DNA of 13,265 bases from Clostridiales bacterium UBA1446 (GCA_002329245.1 DCTG01000060.1:828-14092); one strand, 5' to 3'; positions 1-7,104 are shown, numbered from the stretch's first letter. Notes: generated by a model from the sequence alone, not told the origin. A program made the numbers and translations.

Positions 1-684
1 AAGGCCTAACATTAATAGCGAAATCATCAGCACGTACAGGACGTTGCCGAAAATATCGCGCTCATGGGAACCGCCAACCTCGTCCCGGCTGACATACCTA
101 CAGGCCAAAAAGAAGGAAACGCCGGTTAAAACAAAGGTAACAAGGAAGATGGAACGCCAGCCGAAAGCGGTGTTGAGCAACCCGCCGAATACGGGTCCGA
201 CGCTCAGTCCGGCATATGTGGAGGTTACGGAAAAACCCAAGAGCCGGCCGCGCCGCGAAGGGGGAAAGGCGCTTAGCATGACGGGGACATTCGAGCTGAA
301 GATCATAGCGCCCGAGGCGCCCTGCAGCGCCCTTGTCGCAATGAGCCAGCCCACGGAGGGCGCCAGAGCGGATGCGAAACTGGCAAGCGCAAAGAGGGCG
401 ATTCCGGAGATGAGAATGCGGCGCCGGCCGGTAACATCAGCCAAATGGCCAAACGGCACACAGAGAACCGCCGTGACCAAGGTAAAGATATTCACAATCC
501 AGGTTACGGCTACAGCACCGCAGTTAAACTGGCTGCTGATATCGCTGACGGCAAGATTTAACGCGGAACCCATGAAAGGTGCAAGGAAAGCGGTGACTAT
601 AGCTACCGAGAGCGTACCCTTCTGGTGTCCGGTCATGCGCCCGGAATCCGGCGCCCCGGCAGGCATTCCTTTTTCATCCGCCAT
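1..684 (-). CDS. MFS transporter, DHA2-type, N-terminal part (3' end outside window)
   Basis: The 228 visible codons encode the first half of a major facilitator superfamily transporter, an inner-membrane secondary carrier usually driven by proton antiport. Visible MFS signatures, counted from the start Met, are a motif A-like GHLADVTGRRR at 79-89, the motif B-like RALQGASGA at 118-126, and the motif C-like YAGLSVGPVFGG at 157-168. The last is typical of drug:H+ antiporters. Hydrophobic segments lie at about 25-48, 58-78, 89-108, 112-135, 148-170, 179-196 and from 212 on, which fits the 14-helix DHA2 group. The ATG at 684 follows AAGGGGAG at good spacing. A candidate promoter lies at 747-774. 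The frame stays open to base 1, so the C-terminal half is outside the window. The exported substrate cannot be told; a small organic acid or drug are both possible. Confidence 0.93.
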   Translation of the reverse strand, partial: MADEKGMPAGAPDSGRMTGHQKGTLSVAIVTAFLAPFMGSALNLAVSDISSQFNCGAVAVTWIVNIFTLVTAVLCVPFGHLADVTGRRRILISGIALFALASFASALAPSVGWLIATRALQGASGAMIFSSNVPVMLSAFPPSRRGRLLGFSVTSTYAGLSVGPVFGGLLNTAFGWRSIFLVTFVLTGVSFFLACRYVSRDEVGGSHERDIFGNVLYVLMISLLMLGL

Positions 685-746
685 CTAAAATCTCCCCTTT
701 TTCCGCGTGAAACAAGCGCCGGGCATTGCCTTCGGCACTCATTTAT

Positions 747-774
747 ACTGTACCACAAGCCTGTGCAAAGTCAA
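747..774 (-). promoter_or_regulatory. Candidate sigma-A promoter of the MFS gene
   Basis: On the minus strand TTGACT (769-774) is followed after 16 bp by TACAGT (747-752). The predicted start is about 55 bases before the MFS start codon at 684. It matches the consensus at 5 of 6 (-35) and 4 of 6 (-10) positions. It is a sequence match only. Confidence 0.5.
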
Positions 775-827
775 ATAAAAAGCTTCGCGGCGGTCCAAAA
801 CGCCGACCAAATTCATAGCGCACAGAA

Positions 828-860
828 ATTCAAGGGGCCCCTTTACGGAGCCCCTTGAAT
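828..860 (-). terminator. Stem-loop at the end of the Csp-like operon
   Basis: ATTCAAGGGGC (828-838) and GCCCCTTGAAT (850-860) form a perfect 11-bp stem with an 11-nt loop. The stop codon of the small coiled-coil gene (843-845) lies in the loop. On the minus strand the stem is followed only by a short T stretch (TTTCTG), so it may terminate weakly or act mainly as a 3'-stabilising hairpin. Confidence 0.6.
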
Positions 861-1064
861 CAGTTCTTCCATATTTAAGGAACTGCAGTTTCTTGCGTTT
901 TCCATTTCCTGATTGGCTTGCTGCGCAAGTTGTTGAAGCCTGCTCATGGTGGTCATATCCGCCGCAAATTCCGCTCTTCCTTTCATTTGCCGGATCATTT
1001 GATTTAATTGTTCTATCTGCTTTTGCGCATTGAACAGGCTTTCTTTCAGTTTCTTATCATCCAA
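843..1064 (-). CDS. Small coiled-coil hypothetical protein, 73 aa
   Basis: I do not recognise the family. The product is hydrophilic and helical: residues about 5-50 are rich in Lys, Glu, Gln and Leu with heptad-like spacing (LFNAQKQIEQLNQMIRQMK), followed by a second Gln-rich helix (SRLQQLAQQANQEMENA). There is one cysteine, no signal peptide and no membrane segment. I chose the TTG at 1062-1064 because GGAGG sits 8 nt upstream of it. The same frame is open further upstream to 1274, but that part overlaps the Csp-like gene and has no ribosome binding site of its own. The gene starts 83 bases after the Csp-like gene on the same strand with no terminator between them, so the two are probably one operon. 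A role as partner or regulator of the cysteine-rich protein is only a guess from position. Confidence 0.7.
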   Translation of the reverse strand: MDDKKLKESLFNAQKQIEQLNQMIRQMKGRAEFAADMTTMSRLQQLAQQANQEMENARNCSSLNMEELIQGAP

Positions 1065-1147
1065 TAGCAACACCTCCAAACTATGGGATCCATATTCCCT
1101 GCGTAAACCGCCGGCCGTCCCTTCCCTGCGGGCGCTGGAGCGCCGCA

Positions 1148-1489
1148 TCAGGTCATATTCATCATTTCCCTGCACTTTTCCGCGCAGGCGCGGCACTCCT
1201 GCGCGCATGTTTGACAAACTTCTTCCTTGTACCTGGAACAGTCCTGCGCGCATACGTCGCAGACCATTGCGCAAAGCTCACACTGCTGTTTAATGAACTT
1301 CCCGTCCATGCACATAAAAATTGCCGCCGATTCGCAGGTCCGTGCGCATGCAAGCAACACCTTCATAAAGTTCTTATCTTTCCCGATCTCACTATCGAGG
1401 CAAGCGCCGAAACATTCGTAGCACGATTGTGCGCATTCGCTGAATTCTTTGATAAACTTCCGGTATCTTGTCCCTTCTTTTGTCAGCAT
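1148..1489 (-). CDS. Cysteine-rich four-helix-bundle copper-storage-type protein (DUF326/Csp3-like)
   Basis: The 113-residue product holds 17 cysteines in helical spacings: CxxxCxxCxxxC at 19-30, C48/C52/C60, CxxCxxxCxxCxxxC at 70-84 and a second such block at 92-106. This is the pattern of the DUF326 proteins, whose characterised members (Csp1, Csp3) are four-helix bundles that line their core with Cys thiolates and bind many Cu(I) ions. There is no Tat or Sec leader, so a cytosolic Csp3-like copper store or buffer is most likely. The ATG at 1489 is preceded by two purine-rich boxes (AAGGAG, AAGGAG), but the nearer is 12 nt away. An ATG at 1494 in another frame is better spaced and opens a three-codon mini-ORF ending at 1483. 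The small coiled-coil gene follows on the same strand. The copper role comes from family knowledge and was not seen directly. Confidence 0.88.
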   Translation of the reverse strand: MLTKEGTRYRKFIKEFSECAQSCYECFGACLDSEIGKDKNFMKVLLACARTCESAAIFMCMDGKFIKQQCELCAMVCDVCAQDCSRYKEEVCQTCAQECRACAEKCREMMNMT

Positions 1490-1592
1490 CCCATGGATTC
1501 GCTCCTTCTCCTTTTTTGCTATTTTGCCTAAGGTTCAGAATTTTATGCTTCGCTTCCTTCGGCACGGATGCTTCCTGCTAATGAAAATACCT

Positions 1593-1620
1593 TTTACAAA
1601 TATCCGTTTCGGAGTAAAAT
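1593..1620 (+). promoter_or_regulatory. Candidate promoter of the CoA-transferase gene
   Basis: TTTACA (1593-1598), a 16-bp spacer and TAAAAT (1615-1620) form a good sigma-A type promoter about 48 bases before the start codon at 1668. The spacer contains the small inverted repeat TCCG-TTT-CGGA, a possible operator. Confidence 0.55.
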
Positions 1621-1667
1621 AGGAATAAATACAAAGAATGAAGTACTGCCTAAAAGGAGTCGTTACC

Positions 1668-3215
1668 ATGGAGAAAATCATGCGTATTGAAGATGCGGTC
1701 GCCCTTGTAAAGGACGGGGATACCATATGGGTTAACGCGTTTTTGGCGTGTTCCTCCCCTATTGAACTGAACAAAGCCCTGACCGATCGATTCCGTAAAA
1801 CGGGCGCCCCGCGGCACCTGTCCGTATACAGCGCGTTCAGCTTCAGCGACTGGAAGGAAGACAGCGACGTGGAGGGATACATCTGCGAGGGTGCCGTGGA
1901 CCGGATTGTGATCGGGCACTTTTCGAGTATGACCCGAACCTCCAAATGTATTATGAACAATGAGATTGAGGCCTATAACCTTCCCGCCGGAGTCCTTTCC
2001 CATATGATCCGGGCGGCGGCCGGAGGGGCGAATTACTTGTTTACAAAAACCGGTCTCAACCTCTTTGTTGACCCAAGGAACAACCAATACAGGCTCAACG
2101 AGCGTTCCAAGGCGGAACTTGTGACCCTCTCGGAGCAAAACGGAGAAGTCGGTCTTTTATATAAGATCCCGAAGGTAGACATCGCCTTTATAAAGGCCAG
2201 TTACTCCGATGAGCGCGGAAACATTTCCTTCGAAGAGGAAGCCGCCTCCGTGGATGCCCTTTCCATTGCCCAGGCCACCCACCGCAGCGGCGGGAAGGTC
2301 ATCGTTCAGGTCCGCCGCATCGTAAACAACAATATGCTGCCGCGCACGGTAAACATACCGTCGGCTCTGGTCGACGCCGTGGTCGTTTGCCCGAAACAAC
2401 AGCAGCTGACGAATATAGACGGTTACTATGACTATATCTGCGGCAAATACGTCCCTAAGGGGAACATTCTGAAAGCGTGCCGGGAAGAAATCAGCAGCGT
2501 GATCGGGAGCGTGAACCACCGGACAAGTCTCCACAGGGCGATTGCTAGGCGCGCCGTAAAGGAGATTGAACCAGAGCAAATCGTGAATATCGGAATCGGC
2601 ATACCGGAGCTTGTTGCCGAGGAATTATTGGAGCGAAATATGCTTGACACGGTTCATCTGAGCGTCGAGTCGGGACACACCGGCGGCTTTCCCATCGGGG
2701 GACAGGGATTCGGTGTCGCCATCGGACCGGACACCATGATGGATATCGCCCGGCAGTTCGACTTTTACGAGGGAGGCGGTCTGGATCTTTGCATTGTCGG
2801 CGCGCTCGAAGTGGACAGCGCCGGAAATGTAAACGGCTACTATGCCAAGGGCAAGCTCTCCGGTATCGGCGGATTCGCCAACATTACGCAGACTACCAAA
2901 AAGGTCATCTTTTGCTGTACTTTTACAAGCCGCGGCCTGGAAGGGACCTTTGACGGCAGAACCGTAACCATTACAAAAGAGGGAAGCATCCCCAAGTTTT
3001 TGAAAAGCATTGACCGGCTCAGTTTCAGCGTAAAAAACGCCCGCGAAAACGGACAGGAAGTCCTTTACATCACCGAGCGCTGCGTCTTCCGCTTAGGCGA
3101 AAACGGCCTTGAACTCTCCGAAGTCGCGCCCGGCGCTGACCTGCAAAAGGATATCTTGGACAAACTGCCCTTCCGCGCTGCCATAGCCGGGAGCCTTAAG
3201 CCAATGGAATTTTAA
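1668..3215 (+). CDS. Family I acyl-CoA:carboxylate CoA-transferase (acetate/propionate CoA-transferase-like)
   Basis: This 515-aa protein moves CoA from an acyl-CoA donor to a free carboxylate and acts in the cytosol. It is a fused alpha-beta subunit enzyme like propionate CoA-transferase and YdiF. The N-terminal half carries the alpha-type domain (about 1-280) and the C-terminal half the beta-type domain, beginning near AIARRAVKEIEPEQIVNIGIGIP (291-313). The likely catalytic glutamate, which forms the glutamyl-CoA thioester in the family, is Glu334 in LSVESGHTGGFPIGG. The downstream GALEVD (378-383) and GGFANITQ (401-408) also match the family. I chose the ATG at 1668 because AAAGGAG sits 8 nt upstream; an in-frame ATG at 1638 has no such site. 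A DHA2 MFS gene follows after about 160 bases with no clear terminator, so co-transcription is possible. The acid substrate is unknown. Confidence 0.9.
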   Translation: MEKIMRIEDAVALVKDGDTIWVNAFLACSSPIELNKALTDRFRKTGAPRHLSVYSAFSFSDWKEDSDVEGYICEGAVDRIVIGHFSSMTRTSKCIMNNEIEAYNLPAGVLSHMIRAAAGGANYLFTKTGLNLFVDPRNNQYRLNERSKAELVTLSEQNGEVGLLYKIPKVDIAFIKASYSDERGNISFEEEAASVDALSIAQATHRSGGKVIVQVRRIVNNNMLPRTVNIPSALVDAVVVCPKQQQLTNIDGYYDYICGKYVPKGNILKACREEISSVIGSVNHRTSLHRAIARRAVKEIEPEQIVNIGIGIPELVAEELLERNMLDTVHLSVESGHTGGFPIGGQGFGVAIGPDTMMDIARQFDFYEGGGLDLCIVGALEVDSAGNVNGYYAKGKLSGIGGFANITQTTKKVIFCCTFTSRGLEGTFDGRTVTITKEGSIPKFLKSIDRLSFSVKNARENGQEVLYITERCVFRLGENGLELSEVAPGADLQKDILDKLPFRAAIAGSLKPMEF

Positions 3216-3377
3216 CGGCTGCACCCGCATTCCTTTTCCGCGAAAAACGTCCGGCCTATTCCATGCCGGGCGGTGTTTCGCCGATTTCCCGTGAACTTAA
3301 TTTCCGTGAAGCTGAGCCTGTGGTTCGGCCCCCTAAGGGGTATCATGATCCTAAAATCGTACGGGCAGGTCTGAGTG

Positions 3378-4811
3378 ATGAGAAAGAAACCACGTTCCAA
3401 GTGGATGGTATTTGCCGTAACCGGCATCGCCAATTTCGGCTTTTCCTTTTCCAGCAACAGTTTAAATCTGGCGCTTCCGTTTCTGCGGGAAGAATTCGGT
3501 GTAACGCAGGGAGATGTCAGCTGGCTTGCGCTGGTTTATACGCTGATTCCCTGCTGCATGCTCCTGCTTTTTGGAAACCTTGGCGACAGCTACGGATACA
3601 AGCGGCAGTTTCAAGCCGGATTTTTGCTGTTTGCCGTCTTTTCCGTTTGTGCTCCGCTTTTGTCCCCAAACATCGGCGTGCTGGTTTTCTTTCGCGCCCT
3701 GCAGGGCGTCGCCTACAGCATGATCATATCGATCACACAGGCGGTGATCTACCGAACCTTTGACGATTCGGAACGCGGAAAAGCGCTCGGAATTAACGTA
3801 GTATTCGTATCCGCGGGGCTGATTTCCGGTCCGACCATCGGCGGTTTTCTGCTTGCCTACTTTTCCTGGCACTCCATCTTTTATGTATGCGGCATTTTCG
3901 GTGCATTGGGTTATTTGGGTACTGCTGTCGCCCTGGAAAACGACGCTGTGCAAAATTCGGGCCGGGAAAGGCCCGACTTCGCCGGTAGCGCTTTTTTCGC
4001 GCTTTTTGTCGCCCCGCTTTCCATCGCCCTGAATTTCTCGGATGAATGGGGTTTTTTATCCGCGAAGTTCGGAATCGCAATCCTGTTGTCTCTTGCCGGA
4101 CTGCTCTTATTTATTAGAAAGGAGCGGCATACCGCTCAGCCCATTATGCCGCTGAATCTCTTCCGAAACCGGACATTTTTAATGGCGAACGGGGTAAGCT
4201 TTTTATCCTATACGACGCAGCAGCTGACCTTTTACCTGTTTCCGTTTTTCCTTGCCGATATTATCCGGCTCTCGTCGGATTGGGCAGGAATGGTTCTGAT
4301 TGCCTCCTCCGTGGTTATGATGATCTTTTCCCCGATTGGCGGAGCCTTCACGGACCGGTTCGGACCAAAACCGCCGGTGATTGCGGGAACGCTCCTGTTC
4401 GCCCTCGCCTGTCTTCTCACCACCTTTTTCACAGAACAGACCGGCTTGCCGTATATTATTCTTGTTTTAGCTCTCATAGGAGCGGGGAGCGGCCTGTCCA
4501 CTCCGGGATTCAATGTCGCGATTATAGGCTCCGTACCAAAGAATCAGGCGGGGATTGCTTCCGGTTTGCTGGCAACCGCGCGCAACCTAGGACTCACCTG
4601 CGGCACCACGTTAGCCAGCGTCATGCTAACAGTGCGGGGGACGCATTATACGAGTCTCCGTTATCCTGAAACCGCATCCCATCTGATGGCGCAAAGAGAC
4701 ACCTATTTCGTTGGCATCGCGCTGGTCCTCGGCGCGACGGTTCTGATGGCCTGCCTGCCTCCCCCGAAGCATGAATCGGAAGAGAAGCAAGAGCCCGGCA
4801 AGACTACATAG
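3378..4811 (+). CDS. MFS transporter, DHA2-type (14 transmembrane helices)
   Basis: The 477-aa product is a complete major facilitator superfamily carrier. It shows a degenerate motif A (GNLGDSYGYKR, 66-76), RALQGVAYS (106-114, motif B-like), and the motif C-like AGLISGPTIGG. A second motif A-like GGAFTDRFGPK starts the C-terminal half, and about 14 hydrophobic segments fit the DHA2 group. The C-terminus is short, charged and probably cytosolic (KHESEEKQEPGKTT). The start is uncertain: ATG at 3378 and GTG at 3375 adjoin, and the only nearby Shine-Dalgarno-like element is a weak GGCAGGT. The gene lies between the CoA-transferase gene and a strong terminator. It is about as long as family members and intact. 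Substrate unknown; export of an acid or drug, or import, cannot be told apart from sequence alone. Confidence 0.9.
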   Translation: MRKKPRSKWMVFAVTGIANFGFSFSSNSLNLALPFLREEFGVTQGDVSWLALVYTLIPCCMLLLFGNLGDSYGYKRQFQAGFLLFAVFSVCAPLLSPNIGVLVFFRALQGVAYSMIISITQAVIYRTFDDSERGKALGINVVFVSAGLISGPTIGGFLLAYFSWHSIFYVCGIFGALGYLGTAVALENDAVQNSGRERPDFAGSAFFALFVAPLSIALNFSDEWGFLSAKFGIAILLSLAGLLLFIRKERHTAQPIMPLNLFRNRTFLMANGVSFLSYTTQQLTFYLFPFFLADIIRLSSDWAGMVLIASSVVMMIFSPIGGAFTDRFGPKPPVIAGTLLFALACLLTTFFTEQTGLPYIILVLALIGAGSGLSTPGFNVAIIGSVPKNQAGIASGLLATARNLGLTCGTTLASVMLTVRGTHYTSLRYPETASHLMAQRDTYFVGIALVLGATVLMACLPPPKHESEEKQEPGKTT

Positions 4812-4843
4812 CTTCCGAATTGACTGGTACGTTATTTAGAAAT

Positions 4844-4886
4844 AAAGTTCCCGAGTGCAGTTTATACCCTGCGCTCGGGAACTTTT
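4844..4886 (+). terminator. Strong, probably bidirectional intrinsic terminator
   Basis: AAAGTTCCCGAGTGCAG (4844-4860) pairs with CTGCGCTCGGGAACTTT (4869-4885), a 17-bp stem with one G-T wobble and an 8-nt loop, ending in TTTT. It closes the MFS gene. On the minus strand the stem is followed by a T-rich stretch (CTTTATTTC), so it can also serve the converging amidohydrolase gene. Confidence 0.9.
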
Positions 4887-4950
4887 AGTCTTTCCGCGGA
4901 TTGCCTTTCAGCGTTTAAACCAGGTCATATTCAAATAAAATGCCGCGATA

Positions 4951-6003
4951 TTAGACCAATTGTCCATCGCCTTTTGAGGCGGCCAGATCATGACCGGAGC
5001 GGTACAGGCAACTGCCGAAAAGATCCTCCGCATTGCGGTAGAGAAGCTTTTCCCTGTCTATTTCGGACAGGCAGAGCTGCCGTGTAAACTCCTTCACTTC
5101 CCCTGGAAGCTCATAGGGAAAATCGGATCCGAAGAGAATGTGATCAATTCCCAACACGTCCTGCGTACACCGGAACGCTTCCAAGGAATACTGGCCGCTG
5201 GTCGAAACCCAGATATTCTTTTTAAAATAATAACCGGGCAGTTCCTTATTTTGTGCGGGAGCTTTCCGCGCCAGATAGTTCTTTCCACGCTCGTCCATTC
5301 GTTTCAGGTAGAAGGGGATTCCCTCGCCCAAATGGCCGGTCATGACTTTCAGGTTCGGATAGCGGTCAAAAATCCCTTTGTAAATCAGTCTGATAAGCGT
5401 AATTGCGGTATCGATGCCAAACCCGAAAGAAGCGCCTGCCAACTGGGGTCCAAGCCCGGTCAGCCGTCCCTCGTAAGGCTGATTCGGATGGATATAAACA
5501 GGCACGTTCAATTCGGCGGCTTTTGCAAAAATCTTTTCAAAACGATCATCATCGGGACAGGCAGGTCCAACATTGGAGAACGTCATCCATCCGAAAAATC
5601 CTAAATCCTTGACACAGCGTTCCAGTTCATCAACGGATGCCTCCGTATCATACATGGGAAGGGCTGCATAACCAGAAAATCGTCCGGGGAATTGCTGCAT
5701 GGCTTTATAAACATAATCGTTCGCTTCACGGGCTACCTTTACGCTTTCTTTTACATCCAGAAAATCAATTCCCGGGGAGAGACTAAGAATTTGCATGTCA
5801 ACTCCAAACCGGTCCATTTCCTGAATCCGTTCTTCGAAGGGGGCCGACAGCATTGTCATTTTATACTTATCCTTGATGACAAAATCATCACTTAACCGCA
5901 GCTCATAGTTTTCGGGTATGTAGATAGGGTATTGAGATCTTGTAGAAAAGAGCTTCATAAGCTCGGGTGTATAGTAATGCGCCTCAAAATCGATCATTTT
6001 CAT
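4951..6003 (-). CDS. Amidohydrolase-2 family metal-dependent enzyme, probable aromatic-acid decarboxylase-like
   Basis: The 350-aa protein is a TIM-barrel member of the amidohydrolase-2 family (PF04909 type), which includes ACMSD, gamma-resorcylate decarboxylase and 2,3-dihydroxybenzoate decarboxylase. Candidate metal ligands are Glu7 and His9 (IDFEAHYYTPE), His172 (VYIHPNQP), His224 (MTGHLGEG) and Asp294 (LFGSDFPYE). The E-x-H first motif, in place of H-x-H, is typical of the non-oxidative aromatic decarboxylase group, so decarboxylation of a cyclic or aromatic acid is the best guess; hydrolysis of a lactone or amide remains possible. The ATG at 6003 has AAGGGGAG 5 nt upstream. A good promoter and a putative operator precede it. 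The same operator precedes the TRAP operon, which suggests that the two act on one substrate. Length is normal for the family and no residue is obviously broken. Confidence 0.87.
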   Translation of the reverse strand: MKMIDFEAHYYTPELMKLFSTRSQYPIYIPENYELRLSDDFVIKDKYKMTMLSAPFEERIQEMDRFGVDMQILSLSPGIDFLDVKESVKVAREANDYVYKAMQQFPGRFSGYAALPMYDTEASVDELERCVKDLGFFGWMTFSNVGPACPDDDRFEKIFAKAAELNVPVYIHPNQPYEGRLTGLGPQLAGASFGFGIDTAITLIRLIYKGIFDRYPNLKVMTGHLGEGIPFYLKRMDERGKNYLARKAPAQNKELPGYYFKKNIWVSTSGQYSLEAFRCTQDVLGIDHILFGSDFPYELPGEVKEFTRQLCLSEIDREKLLYRNAEDLFGSCLYRSGHDLAASKGDGQLV

Positions 6004-6047
6004 GCAATCTCCCCTTTTTTATAACCGCATTTTTCGGTCTTTTTCCT

Positions 6048-6071
6048 AACGTTTTCGTACCGCACGGTATT
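6048..6071. promoter_or_regulatory. Putative operator 1 (copy of the shared bipartite motif) at the amidohydrolase promoter
   Basis: The element reads AACGTTTT, CG, then TACCG-CA-CGGTA (6058-6069), an inverted repeat with 5-bp arms. It lies just downstream of the predicted amidohydrolase start point, at about +5 to +16. The same arrangement, with the same 13-bp distance between the AACGTT centre and the palindrome centre, occurs at 7222-7245. The likely binder is the neighbouring double-HTH TetR protein. Confidence 0.7.
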
Positions 6072-6080
6072 ATTATGTTT

Positions 6081-6108
6081 ATAATATCGCATATTTCAAG
6101 ATTGTCAA
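6081..6108 (-). promoter_or_regulatory. Promoter of the amidohydrolase gene
   Basis: On the minus strand TTGACA (6103-6108) is followed after 16 bp by TATTAT (6081-6086), an almost perfect sigma-A promoter. The -35 box lies directly beside the A/T run of the terminator at 6110-6149. The predicted transcript starts near 6074, just before the operator. Confidence 0.75.
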
Positions 6109-6109
6109 G

Positions 6110-6149
6110 AAAAAAGAAGCCAACCGCCGCGGCGGTTGGCTTCTTTTTT
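6110..6149 (-). terminator. Bidirectional terminator after the TetR gene
   Basis: A perfect 40-bp palindrome with arms A6-GAAGCCAACCGCCG and its complement ending in T6. The 14 inner base pairs are GC-rich and the ends give a T run in either direction. It starts 9 bases after the TetR stop codon and insulates the amidohydrolase promoter from TetR read-through. Confidence 0.92.
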
Positions 6150-6157
6150 CTTGCATT

Positions 6158-6973
6158 TTATAGCTTCTCTATTCCCAAGCCTTTCAAATAATAACAAAAC
6201 ATATCTACCGCTTGTTCCAGGTATTCATTCCAATCCGGCGGGTTTTGCGCCCCCGCCGTAATGCGGTACATGATTATATAGGCCTGCAAAGAACCCAGAA
6301 ATGTCATGAAGGCCAATCCGACCTTTGACAGTTTTTCCTCGTCACATTGCGTCCGCTCTCGGATCAGGTTAATTACTTCGTCATATACCGTATTTACCCC
6401 TAATGAAAAAAAGTGTTCCCCAATTTCGGGAAATCGTTCGGAATCCGTAATGATGGTTTTCAGCAATGCGCGCCGGAACGGCTGTTCAAAGTTTTGCCCG
6501 AAACCACGTGCAAATTCTAAGGCCACTTCTCTTACATCGATACCGGCGGGCAGCGAACGCAGGCTTTTTGCGGCGAAGGCCACCGGAGCAGTATTGAGCG
6601 AAACCGTAAACAGGGACTCCTTATTATCAAAATACTGATAAAGCGACGGTTTCGAAATACCCGCGGCGGCCGCGATATCCTCCATACTCGTACCGTCATA
6701 GCCGTTTTTCCCGAATAATATCATGGCGACCATGCAGATTTCCATTTGTCGCCTCTCAAAATCCGGTCGCACATTTTCCATTTCATCAATATCCAAGCTG
6801 TCAAAAAGTTCTTTTTTCCCCTCATAATAGCTGTAAATTGCGCCGGGCGATATTCCTGCAGTCTGGGCAATCTCCCGCATGGATGCGTCGGCGTACCCTT
6901 TTTTCAGGAAAACAACTCTGGCCGCTTTTTGAATCTTTTCTCTTGTCATTTGCTGCCTTTTTGTCTTCCGCAT
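6158..6973 (-). CDS. TetR-family regulator with two tandem TetR-type HTH domains
   Basis: The 271-aa protein has two full TetR N-terminal DNA-binding domains. The first is at about 10-60 (TREKIQKAARVVF, AGISPGAIYSYYEGKKELF) and the second at about 74-125 (FERRQMEICMVAMILFG, AGISKPSLYQYFDNKESLF). The equivalent AGIS motifs are 65 residues apart. Residues about 130-271 form one helical ligand and dimer domain. Usual TetR proteins have one HTH and about 190-210 residues, so the extra length equals one domain. I kept the ATG at 6973 (GGAAG 9 nt upstream); an ATG at 6949 is the alternative and would keep both domains. A consensus promoter lies at 7038-7066. It stands between the amidohydrolase and TRAP genes, both of which carry the shared operator, so it is probably their ligand-responsive repressor. 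Ligand unknown. Confidence 0.92.
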   Translation of the reverse strand: MRKTKRQQMTREKIQKAARVVFLKKGYADASMREIAQTAGISPGAIYSYYEGKKELFDSLDIDEMENVRPDFERRQMEICMVAMILFGKNGYDGTSMEDIAAAAGISKPSLYQYFDNKESLFTVSLNTAPVAFAAKSLRSLPAGIDVREVALEFARGFGQNFEQPFRRALLKTIITDSERFPEIGEHFFSLGVNTVYDEVINLIRERTQCDEEKLSKVGLAFMTFLGSLQAYIIMYRITAGAQNPPDWNEYLEQAVDMFCYYLKGLGIEKL

Positions 6974-7037
6974 TCTTTTTCACTTCCAATTTTTCCGCCG
7001 CCGACAATAAATGACTGCGCCGATGAATTTTCAAGTA

Positions 7038-7066
7038 ATTATACGAAAGCAAGAATGAAATGTCAA
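7038..7066 (-). promoter_or_regulatory. Consensus promoter of the TetR gene
   Basis: On the minus strand TTGACA (7061-7066), a 17-bp spacer and TATAAT (7038-7043) match the sigma-A consensus exactly. The shared operator motif is absent here, so strong and possibly unregulated expression is suggested. Confidence 0.85.
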
Positions 7067-7104
7067 GACAGGAATACTTTCATCGCAATAATAGTTGGTT
7101 ATTA

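Noticed and set aside
44..688. Long plus-strand open frame of 214 codons opposite the MFS gene
   Set aside because: Its product has no recognisable motif and is rich in Pro, Arg and Lys, as expected for an antisense shadow. The minus strand encodes clear MFS motifs.
843..1274. Longer 143-codon version of the small coiled-coil gene
   Set aside because: Its N-terminal part is an off-frame reading of the Csp-like gene (Arg/Gly-rich) with no ribosome site. The TTG at 1064 has a good GGAGG.
1602..1614. TCCG-TTT-CGGA as a third copy of the TetR operator
   Set aside because: The half-site spacing is 3 bp rather than 2, the outer bases differ and the AACGTTTT block is missing.
3263..3763. Plus-strand frame of 166 codons overlapping the start of the second MFS gene
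   Set aside because: It runs through the MFS coding region in another frame and its product is low in hydrophobic order and has no family features.
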